From contig JAITTY010000009.1 of NCBI GenBank assembly GCA_031286695.1, forward strand, positions 62,001 to 126,000: a stretch of DNA of 64,000 nucleotides, written 5' to 3'. Below the pieces are notes generated by a model. The model was not told the DNA's origin and searched no databases. It saw only the letters and a list, made by a program, of their open reading frames with translations. The number at the start of each line of letters is the position of its first letter. Within the stretch, counting starts at the first letter, position 1. Shown here in pieces: positions 18,396 to 27,750 of this stretch. The position numbers and the translations under genes are program-made. The stretch is from Sphingobacterium sp. Lineage in GTDB: Bacteria; Bacteroidota; Bacteroidia; Sphingobacteriales; Sphingobacteriaceae.

Positions 18396-18424
18396 ATGTA
18401 GCCTCCAAAGGGCTACATTTTTTG
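18396..18424 (+). terminator. Terminator or attenuator between accB and accC
   Basis: ATGTAGCC / GGCTACAT (18396-18403 with 18411-18418), 7-nt loop, then a run of six Ts. It lies inside the expected accB-accC operon and would lower accC relative to accB by partial termination. Confidence 0.75.
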
Positions 18425-18445
18425 CAAACTTCATAATTCAAGACA

Positions 18446-19801
18446 ATGTTCAAAAAAATATTAATTGCAAATAGAGGCGAGATTGCCCTGCGCATTATCC
18501 GTACCTGTCGTGAAATGGGTATCAAGAGTGTTGCAGTATATTCGACTGCTGATAGAGATAGTTTACACGTAAGATTTGCGGATGAAGCAGTTTGTATTGG
18601 TCCTCCACCGAGCAGAGACTCTTACTTAAACATTCCAAATATTATTTCTGCAGCTGAATTGACAAATGCAGATGCGATTCATCCAGGATACGGCTTCTTA
18701 TCGGAAAACGCACGCTTTTCAGCAATCTGTGCAGAATATGGTATCAAATTTATTGGTGCTACTGCAGAACAGATTGAAAAAATGGGTGATAAATCCCGTG
18801 CTAAGGATACCATGAAAAAAGCTGGTGTTCCTACAGTTCCAGGATCGGATGGTTTGATCTCAAACGTAAAAGAAGGTATTACCTTAGCGAATGAAATCGG
18901 CTACCCTGTTATCATCAAAGCAACTGCCGGTGGTGGTGGTCGTGGTATGCGTATCATTTGGAAAGATGAAGAGTTCGAACCAGCTTGGGATTCTGCACGT
19001 GTTGAATCTGCTGCGGCTTTCGGTAACGATGGCATCTACCTTGAAAAATACGTAGAAGAGCCTCGTCACATCGAGTTCCAAATTGTGGGCGATCAGTTCG
19101 GTACCGTATGTCACTTATCGGAACGTGACTGTTCTATCCAACGCCGTCACCAAAAATTGATCGAGGAGTCTCCATCACCTTTTATGACTCCTGAATTGAG
19201 AGCTGAAATGGGTGAGGCTGCTGTCAAAGGTGCTAAAGCTGTAAACTATGAGGGTGCTGGTACAATCGAATTCTTGGTTGACAAACACCGCAACTTCTAC
19301 TTTATGGAAATGAACACACGTATCCAAGTAGAACACCCAGTAACGGAAGAAGTAATCAACTTTGATTTGATCAAAGAACAAATTAAAGTAGCCGCAGGAA
19401 TTCCGATCTCTGGTAAAAACTATGAACCAGAAATGCATGCGATTGAATGTCGTATCAATGCGGAAGACCCTTTCAACAATTTCCGTCCTTCACCAGGTAA
19501 AATCACCAACTTCCACTCACCAGGTGGACATGGTGTACGTGTAGATACACACGTTTACTCAGGTTATTCAATTCCACCGAACTATGATTCTATGATTGCT
19601 AAATTGATCACTGTTGCACAAACACGTGAGGAAGCAATTTGCACCATGGAACGTGCGTTAAGCGAATTCGTCATTGAAGGGATCAAAACAACCATTCCTT
19701 TACACTTGAGATTGATGCGTGACCCTAACTTTAGAGCCGGCAATTTCACGACAAAGTTTATGGAAACTTTCGACCTAACGGAATATCCAGCAGAAGATTA
19801 A
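18446..19801 (+). CDS. accC: Acetyl-CoA carboxylase biotin carboxylase subunit
   Basis: A 451-aa ATP-grasp enzyme that carboxylates biotin on AccB using ATP and bicarbonate. It begins [20 protein letters not shown], with [10 protein letters not shown] near 78, the glycine-rich ATP loop [12 protein letters not shown] near 158, [15 protein letters not shown] near 290 and a complete carboxylase C-domain. Length is standard. It is the only acc gene next to accB; the transferase subunits are elsewhere. A strong terminator follows. Confidence 0.97.
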   Translation: MFKKILIANRGEIALRIIRTCREMGIKSVAVYSTADRDSLHVRFADEAVCIGPPPSRDSYLNIPNIISAAELTNADAIHPGYGFLSENARFSAICAEYGIKFIGATAEQIEKMGDKSRAKDTMKKAGVPTVPGSDGLISNVKEGITLANEIGYPVIIKATAGGGGRGMRIIWKDEEFEPAWDSARVESAAAFGNDGIYLEKYVEEPRHIEFQIVGDQFGTVCHLSERDCSIQRRHQKLIEESPSPFMTPELRAEMGEAAVKGAKAVNYEGAGTIEFLVDKHRNFYFMEMNTRIQVEHPVTEEVINFDLIKEQIKVAAGIPISGKNYEPEMHAIECRINAEDPFNNFRPSPGKITNFHSPGGHGVRVDTHVYSGYSIPPNYDSMIAKLITVAQTREEAICTMERALSEFVIEGIKTTIPLHLRLMRDPNFRAGNFTTKFMETFDLTEYPAED

Positions 19802-19824
19802 ATAAAATTATCTTTACATACATA

Positions 19825-19861
19825 AAAAATACCATTCTTTACAATAAGAATGGTATTTTTG
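19825..19861 (+). terminator. Intrinsic terminator after accC
   Basis: AAAATACCATTCTT / AAGAATGGTATTTTT around a 6-nt loop (TACAAT), ending in a T-run. It separates accC from tatC. Confidence 0.85.
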
Positions 19862-19877
19862 TTTCCAAACAATTTTT

Positions 19878-20738
19878 ATGAGTACACCTAATTCGAAAGA
19901 TCTAATACAAGCTATTAAAGATAAAGGGAAAAATATAGAAGCAGAAATGTCCTTTTTTGATCACCTAGAGGTTTTAAGATGGCATCTGGTCCGTTCAGCA
20001 ATTGCGATCTGTATCTTTGCAGGTATTGCTTTTACATTTTACGATTTCGTGTTCAACGATATCATCATGGGGCCAAAAAATCTAGACTTTTGGACCTACC
20101 GCATGATGTGCAAGGCAGCAGACGCTTTCAATTTAGCGGACTTCTGTGTGAAGAAAATCCCTTTTAATATCATCAATACCGAACTAGCAGGACAATTTAT
20201 GCTTCAAATAAACTCCTGTTTATTGATGGCCTTGATGATGGGCTTCCCTTACCTCCTTTTCGAGATTTGGTTATTTGTAAAACCGGCATTGACCGACGTG
20301 GAGAGACGTTCTGCACGTGGCTTTGTATTTTACGCTTCCATATTGTTTATTTTAGGTGCACTTTTTGGATACTATATCGTTGTACCCCTATCCATCAACT
20401 TTCTGGCCAATGTATCCTTAAGTGATGAGATCGTCAATCAGATTACCATCGATAATTACCTCTCAACTATTTCAACATTAACATTAGGTTGTGGGATTGT
20501 TTTCCTACTCCCGATACTGGTATTTATTCTCTCGAAAATAGGCATTATGACCCCTGAGTTTATGCGGGCCAGCCGCCGTTATGCAACTGTAATTATTCTA
20601 GTGATAGCAGCTGTCATTACTCCTTCTGCGGATATCATCACCATGTTGACCGTTGCAGCACCAATGTTCTTATTATATGAGATAAGTATCATGGTTTCGG
20701 CCGATGTCAAAAGAAAAAAATTAGCACAAGAAAAATAA
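19878..20738 (+). CDS. tatC: Sec-independent protein translocase TatC
   Basis: A 286-aa integral membrane protein, the twin-arginine signal receptor. The signature MSFFDHLEVLRWHLVRS (about 24-40) corresponds to the family's hallmark SFFDHLEELRxRL, and six hydrophobic helices can be seen. An insertion between TM1 and TM2 (DFWTYRMMCKAADAFNLADFC) is longer than in E. coli and typical of Bacteroidota. No tatA/B lies beside it. A likely Tat client is the TIM-barrel protein at 32083, which has an SRRQFLK signal. rpiB follows after 12 nt and is likely co-transcribed. Confidence 0.95.
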   Translation: MSTPNSKDLIQAIKDKGKNIEAEMSFFDHLEVLRWHLVRSAIAICIFAGIAFTFYDFVFNDIIMGPKNLDFWTYRMMCKAADAFNLADFCVKKIPFNIINTELAGQFMLQINSCLLMALMMGFPYLLFEIWLFVKPALTDVERRSARGFVFYASILFILGALFGYYIVVPLSINFLANVSLSDEIVNQITIDNYLSTISTLTLGCGIVFLLPILVFILSKIGIMTPEFMRASRRYATVIILVIAAVITPSADIITMLTVAAPMFLLYEISIMVSADVKRKKLAQEK

Positions 20739-20750
20739 AATAACAATAAA

Positions 20751-21197
20751 ATGAGCAGCGTAAAGAAAATTGCGATTGGAAGTGACCATGCCGGTTTTGA
20801 GTACAAGACAGCTTTGGTAAGCTTTCTAAATGAACTGGGATATGAAGTAACAGATTTTGGAACAAACTCTCCAGATTCGGTTGATTATCCAGATTTCGCA
20901 CACCCAGTTGCATCAGCGGTAGAAAACAAAGCAGCTGATGCCGGAGTCTTAATTTGTGGAAGTGCAAATGGTGTTGCTATCACAGCTAATAAACACCAAA
21001 ATATCCGTGCTGCTATCTGTTGGTTGGAGGAAATTTCGGCTTTAGCCCGTCAACATAACGATGCGAACGTTGTATGTATACCTGCACGTTTTATCGACCT
21101 TGACCTTGCTAAAAAGATCGTTAACACATTTATGAGCACCGAATTTGAAGGTGGCCGTCACGCTAATCGCGTAAACAAAATAGCTTGTAGCTGTTAA
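20751..21197 (+). CDS. rpiB: Ribose-5-phosphate isomerase B
   Basis: A 148-aa RpiB/LacA/LacB-family enzyme interconverting ribose-5-phosphate and ribulose-5-phosphate in the pentose phosphate pathway. The phosphate-binding GSDHAGFEYK is near residue 10, the proposed catalytic Cys69 in LICGSANGVAI is followed by the expected anion-hole residues, and ARFIDLDLAKKIV lies near 109. It is cytoplasmic, of normal length, 12 nt after tatC. A very strong terminator follows. Confidence 0.95.
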   Translation: MSSVKKIAIGSDHAGFEYKTALVSFLNELGYEVTDFGTNSPDSVDYPDFAHPVASAVENKAADAGVLICGSANGVAITANKHQNIRAAICWLEEISALARQHNDANVVCIPARFIDLDLAKKIVNTFMSTEFEGGRHANRVNKIACSC

Positions 21198-21216
21198 TAA
21201 ATTAACATATTTTAAG

Positions 21217-21258
21217 AAGCGGATGAAAAGTAAATGACACTTTTCATCCGCTTTTTTT
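21217..21258 (+). terminator. Intrinsic terminator after rpiB
   Basis: A perfect 15-bp stem (AAGCGGATGAAAAGT and its complement, 21217-21231 with 21239-21253), 7-nt loop and T-run. Confidence 0.92.
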
Positions 21259-21377
21259 TATATATTGTGCAGATACTGATCCCTGCTACATCAATCAAGG
21301 AGATGATACTCCGTTGATCGGGTCAATTAGAATTATAAAAATAAAGCGTTAAAAGTCGCACTAGCAAAAAATAAACA

Positions 21378-22952
21378 ATGAAGAAGATATACAACTTGCT
21401 TTGGATCGCATGCTCGCTGATGAGCTGCGCAAAAGCACAGGACGTAAACAGTAAATACGCAGATGAAATCACAATAGAGTCAACGCAGAAGCATCTGCGC
21501 ACTTTAGCTTCTGTCGATTTTGAAGGCCGAGGAACAGGCCAGAAAGGTGGGCGCCTGGCAGCAGAATATATCGCCAATGAATTCAAAAAATATGGTCTAA
21601 GTGCACCCGTCAATGGATCCTATTTCCAACCGCTGCAGTTAATCCGCAACAGTTTCAAGGTAAAGCAATTTAGCATTAACGATAGACCGTTCCAGCATGG
21701 TAAGGATATTTTTGTCATTGGAAATAATGAAAATAAGTTCTTCGAGAGTAACGAGATCGTCTTTATTGGTTATGGCATTGATGATCCTAAGTATTCGGAT
21801 ATTGCTGGCATGGATCTTCACAATAAGATTGTTATGCTGATCAATGAGAATGAACCAACAGATGAGAAAGGGAATTCATGGATTACCAACAAAAAGACAG
21901 CTTCCGACTGGGCGACGGCCAGAAATAAAAAAGTCAAAGAGGTCCTCAAACACAGTCCCAAAATGGTACTGGCGATCAATAGTCAGCTGTCCCAACTTTT
22001 AGAGGATGCTGGAGACCGTGCTACAGAAGGTCGCTATAATTTAGCTGTGGACCAACCGGCGCCAGAGAAGACTGCGATGATCCCTGTAGTCAACATTACA
22101 GATCATGCTGCTAATTATATTTTAAACCTCGCGAGAACTAACCTTGCCGCCGTTGTTTCAAAGATAAACCGTTCAGGTCAACCGAATTCCTTTATAATTC
22201 CAACAAATTTCAAAGCTGAGTTTGGCACCAATGCAGCCCCCTTAGCTGATCCAAATATTCTTGGCTACCTGGAAGGAACGGATAAAAAAGATGAAATCGT
22301 TGTGATTGGCGGTCATTATGACCACGATGGAATGGATTCAAAGGGAAATATCTTCTTTGGTGCCGATGACAATGCCTCTGGTACAACGGCTGTCCTTGAG
22401 TTGGCACGTGCTTTTTCAAAAGCAAAGTCAACTGGAAATGGCCCAAGACGCAGTATTTTGTTCATCACCTATGCTGCAGAAGAAAAAGGCTTACTAGGTT
22501 CCAAGTTCTATACGGAAAATCCAATATTCCCATTGAAAAATACCGTTGCATGCATTAATATTGATATGATCGGCCGCATCGACGACAAGCATCTCAAAGG
22601 CAATCACGATTACATCCATGCAATTGGTTCAGATAAATTGAGCTCGGAGTTATATCAGATCAATAAAAATGAGAATGAAAAGCATACGAAAATGGAGATT
22701 GACTATATGTATGACAATCCAAAGGATCCTATGCGCCTGTACTACCGCTCAGATCATTATAACTTTGCAAAGAAAGGGATACCGTCTGTGTTTTATTTTT
22801 CGGGGCTACATCCAGACTACCACACTCCTGCGGACACCTATGATAAAATCGACTTTCCATTAATGGTAAAACGTGAAAAGCTTGCATTTTACACAGCATG
22901 GCAAATAGCCAATCGGGAAAATCGCCTGGTGGTTGACAATAATAAAGAGTAA
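21378..22952 (+). CDS. M28-family metallopeptidase with PA-like insert
   Basis: A 524-aa exported zinc aminopeptidase-like protein. The N-terminus has a signal peptide with a possible lipobox (CSLMSC) or a cut after AKA. Metal-ligand motifs of M28 are present in order: GGHYDHDGM near 311, GADDNASGT near 330, the catalytic AAEEKGLLGS near 372, INIDMIGR near 395, and the last His in PDYHTPADT near 480. Between about 100 and 250 there is a PA-type domain (VFIGYGIDDPKYSDIAGMDLHNKIVML). It is monocistronic and terminator-bounded. A shorter M28 gene lies at 46665. It probably trims peptides at the cell surface or in the periplasm. Confidence 0.93.
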   Translation: MKKIYNLLWIACSLMSCAKAQDVNSKYADEITIESTQKHLRTLASVDFEGRGTGQKGGRLAAEYIANEFKKYGLSAPVNGSYFQPLQLIRNSFKVKQFSINDRPFQHGKDIFVIGNNENKFFESNEIVFIGYGIDDPKYSDIAGMDLHNKIVMLINENEPTDEKGNSWITNKKTASDWATARNKKVKEVLKHSPKMVLAINSQLSQLLEDAGDRATEGRYNLAVDQPAPEKTAMIPVVNITDHAANYILNLARTNLAAVVSKINRSGQPNSFIIPTNFKAEFGTNAAPLADPNILGYLEGTDKKDEIVVIGGHYDHDGMDSKGNIFFGADDNASGTTAVLELARAFSKAKSTGNGPRRSILFITYAAEEKGLLGSKFYTENPIFPLKNTVACINIDMIGRIDDKHLKGNHDYIHAIGSDKLSSELYQINKNENEKHTKMEIDYMYDNPKDPMRLYYRSDHYNFAKKGIPSVFYFSGLHPDYHTPADTYDKIDFPLMVKREKLAFYTAWQIANRENRLVVDNNKE

Positions 22953-22994
22953 GGTCAAATTATCGCTTGTAAAAAGGATTACTTTATACTGTAT

Positions 22995-23030
22995 AAAAAA
23001 GCAAGTAAATGATTGTTTACTTGCTTTTTT
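22995..23030 (+). terminator. Intrinsic terminator after the M28 gene
   Basis: A perfect 15-bp inverted repeat (AAAAAAGCAAGTAAA and complement) around TGATTG, with the T-run inside the right arm. Confidence 0.9.
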
Positions 23031-23107
23031 TATGCGGTAAAATGACCTATAGAATAAACTTTTTGTCCACAATTATTGTTATCTTTAATACAAAACAAGT
23101 ATAATTT

Positions 23108-24040
23108 ATGGCTTTTGTAGATTACTATAAAGTGCTTGGCATTGATAAAACGGCTTCAGCTGATGAGATCAAAAAAGCATATCGAAAACTAGCCCGTAAA
23201 TATCACCCTGATGTCAACCCCAATGACAATGAGGCCAAACAGCGATTTCAGGAGATTAATGAGGCAAATGAAGTACTATCCGATCCCGAAAAGCGCAAAA
23301 AATATGACCAATATGGTGAACATTGGCAACATGGAGAGGAATATGAAAAAGCGCAACAACAATATCGCCAGTCCCAATCTACCGGAGGAAATCCATTCGG
23401 CGCTGGAGGAAATCCATTTGGTAGTGGTGGTTCCCATGAGTACACTGGAAACTTTGATGATGGGCAATTCTCGGATTTCTTCGAACAGATGTTTGGCAGT
23501 AGACGCGGGGGAGGCCGCCAAAGTACATTTCGTGGACAGGACTTTAATGCTGAACTCAGCTTAACCTTACAAGAGGCTTACACGACACATCAACAGACTT
23601 TTAATATCAATGGAAAAAGTATCCGCATCACGATTCATGCTGGAGTGGAGGACGGTCAAAAAATCAAATTGAAAGGTTACGGCAGTGAGGGCATCAACGG
23701 AGGTCCAAAAGGAGATCTCTATATCACTATCAACATCACACCTGATGCCCGTTTTAAACGTCAGGGGAATGACTTATACACGACACTTGATGTCGACCTC
23801 TATACAGCTATTCTAGGCGGCGAAGTGACCTTAGATACATTCGGCGGAAAAGTTAAACTGAAGATTAAAGCCGAAAGTCAAAATGGCGCAAAGATGCGAC
23901 TTAAAGGAAAAGGATTCCCCTTGTATCGCAAAGAAGGTGAATTTGGCGATCTGTATGTCACATTGAATATCCAAATGCCCAATAATCTGTCTGCCGAAGA
24001 AAAGACATTGTTCCAACAGTTGAAGGATTTAAAACAATAA
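23108..24040 (+). CDS. cbpA: CbpA-type DnaJ co-chaperone
   Basis: A 310-aa class B J-protein. The J-domain (1-68) has the HPD motif at 33-35. A Gly/Phe region follows ([15 protein letters not shown], about 98-115), and there are two C-terminal substrate-binding domains without the zinc finger of true DnaJ. It stimulates DnaK ATPase and binds unfolded clients in the cytoplasm. The next gene, 4 nt downstream, encodes a CbpM-like modulator, which favours the CbpA label over DnaJ. dnaK is not in the window. Confidence 0.92.
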   Translation: MAFVDYYKVLGIDKTASADEIKKAYRKLARKYHPDVNPNDNEAKQRFQEINEANEVLSDPEKRKKYDQYGEHWQHGEEYEKAQQQYRQSQSTGGNPFGAGGNPFGSGGSHEYTGNFDDGQFSDFFEQMFGSRRGGGRQSTFRGQDFNAELSLTLQEAYTTHQQTFNINGKSIRITIHAGVEDGQKIKLKGYGSEGINGGPKGDLYITINITPDARFKRQGNDLYTTLDVDLYTAILGGEVTLDTFGGKVKLKIKAESQNGAKMRLKGKGFPLYRKEGEFGDLYVTLNIQMPNNLSAEEKTLFQQLKDLKQ

Positions 24041-24044
24041 TCTT

Positions 24045-24335
24045 ATGGAAACTACACTCATTAAAGTCATCGACTTCTGCCAGTCCAGAAAGGTTGAAAC
24101 AACATTTCTGCAATCCATGGAGGAATACGGACTCATACATATTGTCATTCAACAAGAAGAACAATATATTGATGAAGAGGAGCTCCAAAAATTAGAGCGT
24201 TTTTCAAATCTATACTATGACCTTGAAGTAAATCCTGCAGGAATTCAGGTTGCTAGCCACCTATTGGAAAAAGTTGAACAGCTCCAAAATGAAATTTTGC
24301 ATCTAAAGAATAAATTAAAAGCCCTGGATTATTGA
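24045..24335 (+). CDS. CbpM-like chaperone modulator
   Basis: A 96-aa protein resembling CbpM, the inhibitor that binds the J-domain of CbpA: a short N-terminal beta/helix part with DFCQSRKVETTFLQSMEEYGLI, an acidic mid-section (EEQYIDEEELQKLERFSNLYYDLEVNPAGIQ split over about 45-75) and a C-terminal coiled coil (LLEKVEQLQNEILHLKNKL). The acidic helix followed by a D-L-x-V-N-x-x-G-I-x-V motif matches MerR-like CbpM. Placement 4 nt after the J-protein gene makes the pairing very likely. Its stop lies inside the terminator hairpin. Confidence 0.85.
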   Translation: METTLIKVIDFCQSRKVETTFLQSMEEYGLIHIVIQQEEQYIDEEELQKLERFSNLYYDLEVNPAGIQVASHLLEKVEQLQNEILHLKNKLKALDY

Positions 24336-24348
24336 TCCAAGGCTTTTA
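24318..24348. terminator. Bidirectional terminator overlapping the cbpM stop
   Basis: AAAAGCCCTGGAT pairs with ATCCAAGGCTTTT (one mismatch) around TATTG. The hairpin overlaps the last codons of the plus-strand gene and lies 10 nt beyond the stop of the minus-strand lipoprotein gene. Confidence 0.8.
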
Positions 24349-24357
24349 ATTTATTCT

Positions 24358-25254
24358 TTAGAATTTGACATCCCGTTCTGTATTCACCTTGGTCTGCCAA
24401 ACAATCTTATCTTGCAATGTGGTATACAGAATCTCGTAATCCCCTTTACAGGTCACAAAAGACCCATAAAAATCCCCGGGCTTCATCACGCGGTAAACAA
24501 CAAGTTTCCGTTCTCCGTCAACCTCGCCATAGGCTTTCATTAACATATAGCCAGTTTTATTCACCTTTTCTTCAGGGATTTTATAATCCAAATGCGAACG
24601 GCTGCTACCATCATCTGGGCATAAAATCTCAGTCCTACTCGGTGTAAATTTATAGCGATCTCGATACATAGCGACATTAGACATCACAACATCTTTCGCC
24701 CATGCGATGTCGGTAAAATCCTCAGGGAGAAGAAAGATCAACGATACCATTTTCTCTTGCCAGAGACGACCATTAAATGGAATTACAAAATGAAGTAGTT
24801 TTTGTCCTTTAAAGGTTGTCGTCGTATAGAAATATCGTCCTTCTTTATTTTGCTCACGTTGAAAAGAACTTAAATCAAGCAGATGGTTTTTCTTTCCTTT
24901 TACATTTGGCGAATTGTTGACTACAGCAAGCATGTCATAACGATATTTCCCTTCCAAATGTCCAGAAAATAGCACCTGATAAGCGGTGTCCGAATACTGC
25001 AGGTGACGCAGGACTTTCCGAAACCTACGGTTAACCTGATGTGCATTAATTGGCCACTCGCTACCTTGCCAATTTCTGCTTTCCATAATATCATCTCCCA
25101 GGAATACGGTAAGCTCTTTGTTGATATTAACAAAATATTCATCTCCTTCAACAGCAAATCCATTGGGGACCACTTGATAGGACTTACAGGACGACAGTAT
25201 AGAACACAGCAACAGCGCAATAAACAGAAATAATGTTCTTTCTTTTTTAAACAT
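24358..25254 (-). CDS. Unrecognised lipoprotein encoded with the BlaI/BlaR1 operon
   Basis: A 298-aa protein with a clear lipoprotein signal (LLLCSILSSCKSYQ, Cys near 23), so exported and membrane-anchored. The mature part is rich in aromatic and charged residues without repeats or a catalytic motif I recognise. It starts 13 nt after the stop of the BlaR1/TonB gene and ends in the shared terminator, so it is the last gene of the blaI operon. It could be the effector or a sensed factor of that regulatory pair, but this is inference from position only. Confidence 0.8.
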   Translation of the reverse strand: MFKKERTLFLFIALLLCSILSSCKSYQVVPNGFAVEGDEYFVNINKELTVFLGDDIMESRNWQGSEWPINAHQVNRRFRKVLRHLQYSDTAYQVLFSGHLEGKYRYDMLAVVNNSPNVKGKKNHLLDLSSFQREQNKEGRYFYTTTTFKGQKLLHFVIPFNGRLWQEKMVSLIFLLPEDFTDIAWAKDVVMSNVAMYRDRYKFTPSRTEILCPDDGSSRSHLDYKIPEEKVNKTGYMLMKAYGEVDGERKLVVYRVMKPGDFYGSFVTCKGDYEILYTTLQDKIVWQTKVNTERDVKF

Positions 25255-25266
25255 CCGGACGCTCTT

Positions 25267-27306
25267 CTACGATTTTAAATTCTGCATTTTTAATCCTTCC
25301 CAACGGTAAACATCATAAAAATTGCTATTCACCTTCATTACCCTTAATGTCAGCTCGTATTGATTTCTAACTGGGCTGCCATCGAGAATACCCGGTTTCC
25401 ATTTCGCTCCGACCCGCAATAAGCGGATTAACTCATCCCCGGCCTTCGTATTGGGCGTACTGACTATTTTAAAATCATTGAGTTGACCATTTTTTTCGAC
25501 CACAAATTGCACAACAACATTCCCGTCTTCACCCGTCGAATTTGGATTAAAATTCTTCATGACATAGTCACGTAATGCGGTCATCCCTCCAATAGGTTGC
25601 GATGTTACATCAACGCGAGTATAATTTTTCACATAACCACCATCAGGGGCAAATTTATAATAGAAGGCAGCTTTTGATTCAACTGGATTGCCATCCTCCA
25701 GCGCAGGCTCCCATTTTGACTGCGACAATAATTTGGTCGCTTGATCAATAAACCGTTTGTCAAGATCCGTCCTGATTTTTAAAGATTTTATTGTACCATC
25801 GGGATTAATAATGAAGTAACTTTCAATCACGGGATCGAGGTCTTGACCAGATATTTTCCGCGGCATTTTAAAATTCTGGGCAAACCAGCTACTCAAGCCA
25901 TCTACACCAAGCTTAGGTGTCGCAACTGCTTTTTTTGCTTTGGTCGACTTGTCTTCTTCCTGAGTCAAGTTTAAACGGATAGGTAACATAAAGATTGTAC
26001 GAACCGCTTTCCCTGCCTTTATCCCAGGCTTCCACTTACTGGCACTTTCCATTAGTTTCAGTGTAGCCTCCCGTGTACCATGGCCCAAATCTTTTCCGAT
26101 TCTAAAATCCGATAGGCTTCCGTCCTTTTCTACAACAAATAAAACCTCAATAGTGCCCTTTACTTTATTTTCCAATGCTGCTTTCGGATAATCAAAATTG
26201 TTCCCAACCCACTCCATGAATGCTCTCATTCCGCCAACTGGCATAGCAAAAACTTCTGGATTCGAACAGATTGTATCGATACCAAGATTTATTTTATCTA
26301 GCTGGACCAACTCACCAGCATCACGGCTTGATATAACCTTATCCCCTGATTCAAATTGCGCAGGTATAGTTGGAGCATTCCATTTCGATTCAGCTACCTG
26401 ATTTTCTGCCAATAACCTTTCAACGTCTGTGGGCACCTCTTTTACAACTGAAATTTCTACCTGATTAATCGAACTTTCCACATCGATAACAAGATCTTTT
26501 GCCCGACTCGTATTAAATACAAGGGTCGAAGCTCCTACCACCAAAAGCATAGGTAGAACGGTTACATATAAAAACTTATGTTTCCCTGTTGATTTATTCT
26601 TAAATAACATCATAATTCTCTTCTTTAAAAACGAATGATTAGAAAACTCATGTGCCAGTGACAGATGGTCTGCTTGTAGCGCATGGGCGACCAGCATTTC
26701 CGCATAAGCCACCTTGTCTGTCGAACAGATTTCGTCGGCAATACATTCATGCTGAAACTTTAACTCTTTTTGAAAGAAATATAAAATCGGATTAAACCAG
26801 TTGAAAATTTTCAACAGCTCCATCAAAAGCAAATCGTATGAGTGACCCTGATCGACATGAACGCGCTCATGATGTTCGATACTTCCCCTGTCTCTGATAG
26901 ACCCGCCAATGACGATTTTATTGAAAAATGAAAAACTTAGATAATGATGTTCATGGCGCAATGCGCGAAGCAGCTGTATGACCCGAAATAGCAGCGATGC
27001 ACTGGCTACCCCAACCCCTATCCAATACACATAGGTCAAGATATCAATCAAGTAAATAGGCTGTTCCTTTGGACTGCTGATAGCGATATCCATATACCCA
27101 CTCAGATCCACCACTGGTATTGAATATGCGTTCACCTGGGCTTTCGGCAATTCAATAAAAATCCCGATTGGTGCCAAAAGCGAGAATAATATCATTCCGA
27201 TCAGATAGACACGGTTCCATTGGAAAAAAGTGAGTTTACGAAATATCAACCTATAGAGCGCAAGGCTGATAATCAATGAAACATTGACAATCAATAAGTA
27301 AATCAT
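25267..27306 (-). CDS. M56 (BlaR1-type) sensor protease with three TonB C-terminal domains
   Basis: About 679 aa from the ATG at 27306 (a TTG at 27312 is also possible). The N-terminal half is a BlaR1/MecR1-type membrane protease: several helices, the zinc motif HERVH (146-150) and the HECIADE segment near 186. A further helix (about 228-250) leads outside. Instead of a penicillin-binding sensor there are three TonB/energy-transduction-like C-terminal domains (starting near 355, 470 and 580, with IEVLFVVEKDGSL and VVVQFVVEKNGQL). It probably senses something in the periplasm and cleaves the BlaI-like repressor encoded 24 nt upstream. The ligand is unknown; beta-lactam sensing is not supported because the PBP domain is missing. 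Confidence 0.9.
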   Translation of the reverse strand: MIYLLIVNVSLIISLALYRLIFRKLTFFQWNRVYLIGMILFSLLAPIGIFIELPKAQVNAYSIPVVDLSGYMDIAISSPKEQPIYLIDILTYVYWIGVGVASASLLFRVIQLLRALRHEHHYLSFSFFNKIVIGGSIRDRGSIEHHERVHVDQGHSYDLLLMELLKIFNWFNPILYFFQKELKFQHECIADEICSTDKVAYAEMLVAHALQADHLSLAHEFSNHSFLKKRIMMLFKNKSTGKHKFLYVTVLPMLLVVGASTLVFNTSRAKDLVIDVESSINQVEISVVKEVPTDVERLLAENQVAESKWNAPTIPAQFESGDKVISSRDAGELVQLDKINLGIDTICSNPEVFAMPVGGMRAFMEWVGNNFDYPKAALENKVKGTIEVLFVVEKDGSLSDFRIGKDLGHGTREATLKLMESASKWKPGIKAGKAVRTIFMLPIRLNLTQEEDKSTKAKKAVATPKLGVDGLSSWFAQNFKMPRKISGQDLDPVIESYFIINPDGTIKSLKIRTDLDKRFIDQATKLLSQSKWEPALEDGNPVESKAAFYYKFAPDGGYVKNYTRVDVTSQPIGGMTALRDYVMKNFNPNSTGEDGNVVVQFVVEKNGQLNDFKIVSTPNTKAGDELIRLLRVGAKWKPGILDGSPVRNQYELTLRVMKVNSNFYDVYRWEGLKMQNLKS

Positions 27307-27335
27307 AATCAAAAGTTTATAAGAGGTGGTTGCTG

Positions 27336-27704
27336 TTATTTATTTTGTTGGATAATCGAAAGAATATCATCTAATTCTTTGACATCCAACCTGTTCTCTT
27401 CCAGAAAATAAGAAAGCATACTTTTGGGAGAATTATCAAAATAATTATTCAACAACTTACTAGTGATTCCTTTTTTATATTCCTCTTTTGAAATCCTTGG
27501 TAAATACTGATGGCTTTTACCAAAAGACTCATGCGACACAAAACCCTTGGTTTCGAGAATACGCACTATCGTTGAAACTGTATTGTAAGCAGGTTTCGGT
27601 TCGGGTAGTCGGTCAATGATATCTTTGACAAATCCACGCCCCATCTCCCAAAGCTCATGCATAATTTGTTCTTCTGCTTTAGTCAATTCTTTAAAATCTT
27701 CCAT
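27336..27704 (-). CDS. BlaI/MecI-family transcriptional repressor
   Basis: A 122-aa winged-helix repressor of the penicillinase-repressor family. It has the conserved LTKAEEQIMHELWEMGRGFV at 6-25, a recognition region with YNTVSTIVRILETKGFV near 40-56, and a C-terminal dimerisation helix that includes the region normally cut by BlaR1. The BlaR1/TonB gene follows after about 29 nt. The perfect 16-bp palindrome TTGTAATCGATTACAA lies 26-41 nt upstream of its start and is the obvious autoregulatory operator. Confidence 0.93.
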   Translation of the reverse strand: MEDFKELTKAEEQIMHELWEMGRGFVKDIIDRLPEPKPAYNTVSTIVRILETKGFVSHESFGKSHQYLPRISKEEYKKGITSKLLNNYFDNSPKSMLSYFLEENRLDVKELDDILSIIQQNK

Positions 27705-27720
27705 AACTCCTTAATAATTA

Positions 27721-27745
27721 ACAGTACTGTTGTAATCGATTACAA
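27721..27745. promoter_or_regulatory. Two adjoining palindromes upstream of blaI, candidate operator
   Basis: ACAGTACTGT (27721-27730) and TTGTAATCGATTACAA (27730-27745) are both perfect palindromes and share one base. TGTA/TACA half-sites are also the core of known BlaI/MecI operators. The position, 17-41 nt before the blaI start codon, fits promoter occlusion. Confidence 0.65.
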
Positions 27746-27750
27746 TACAA

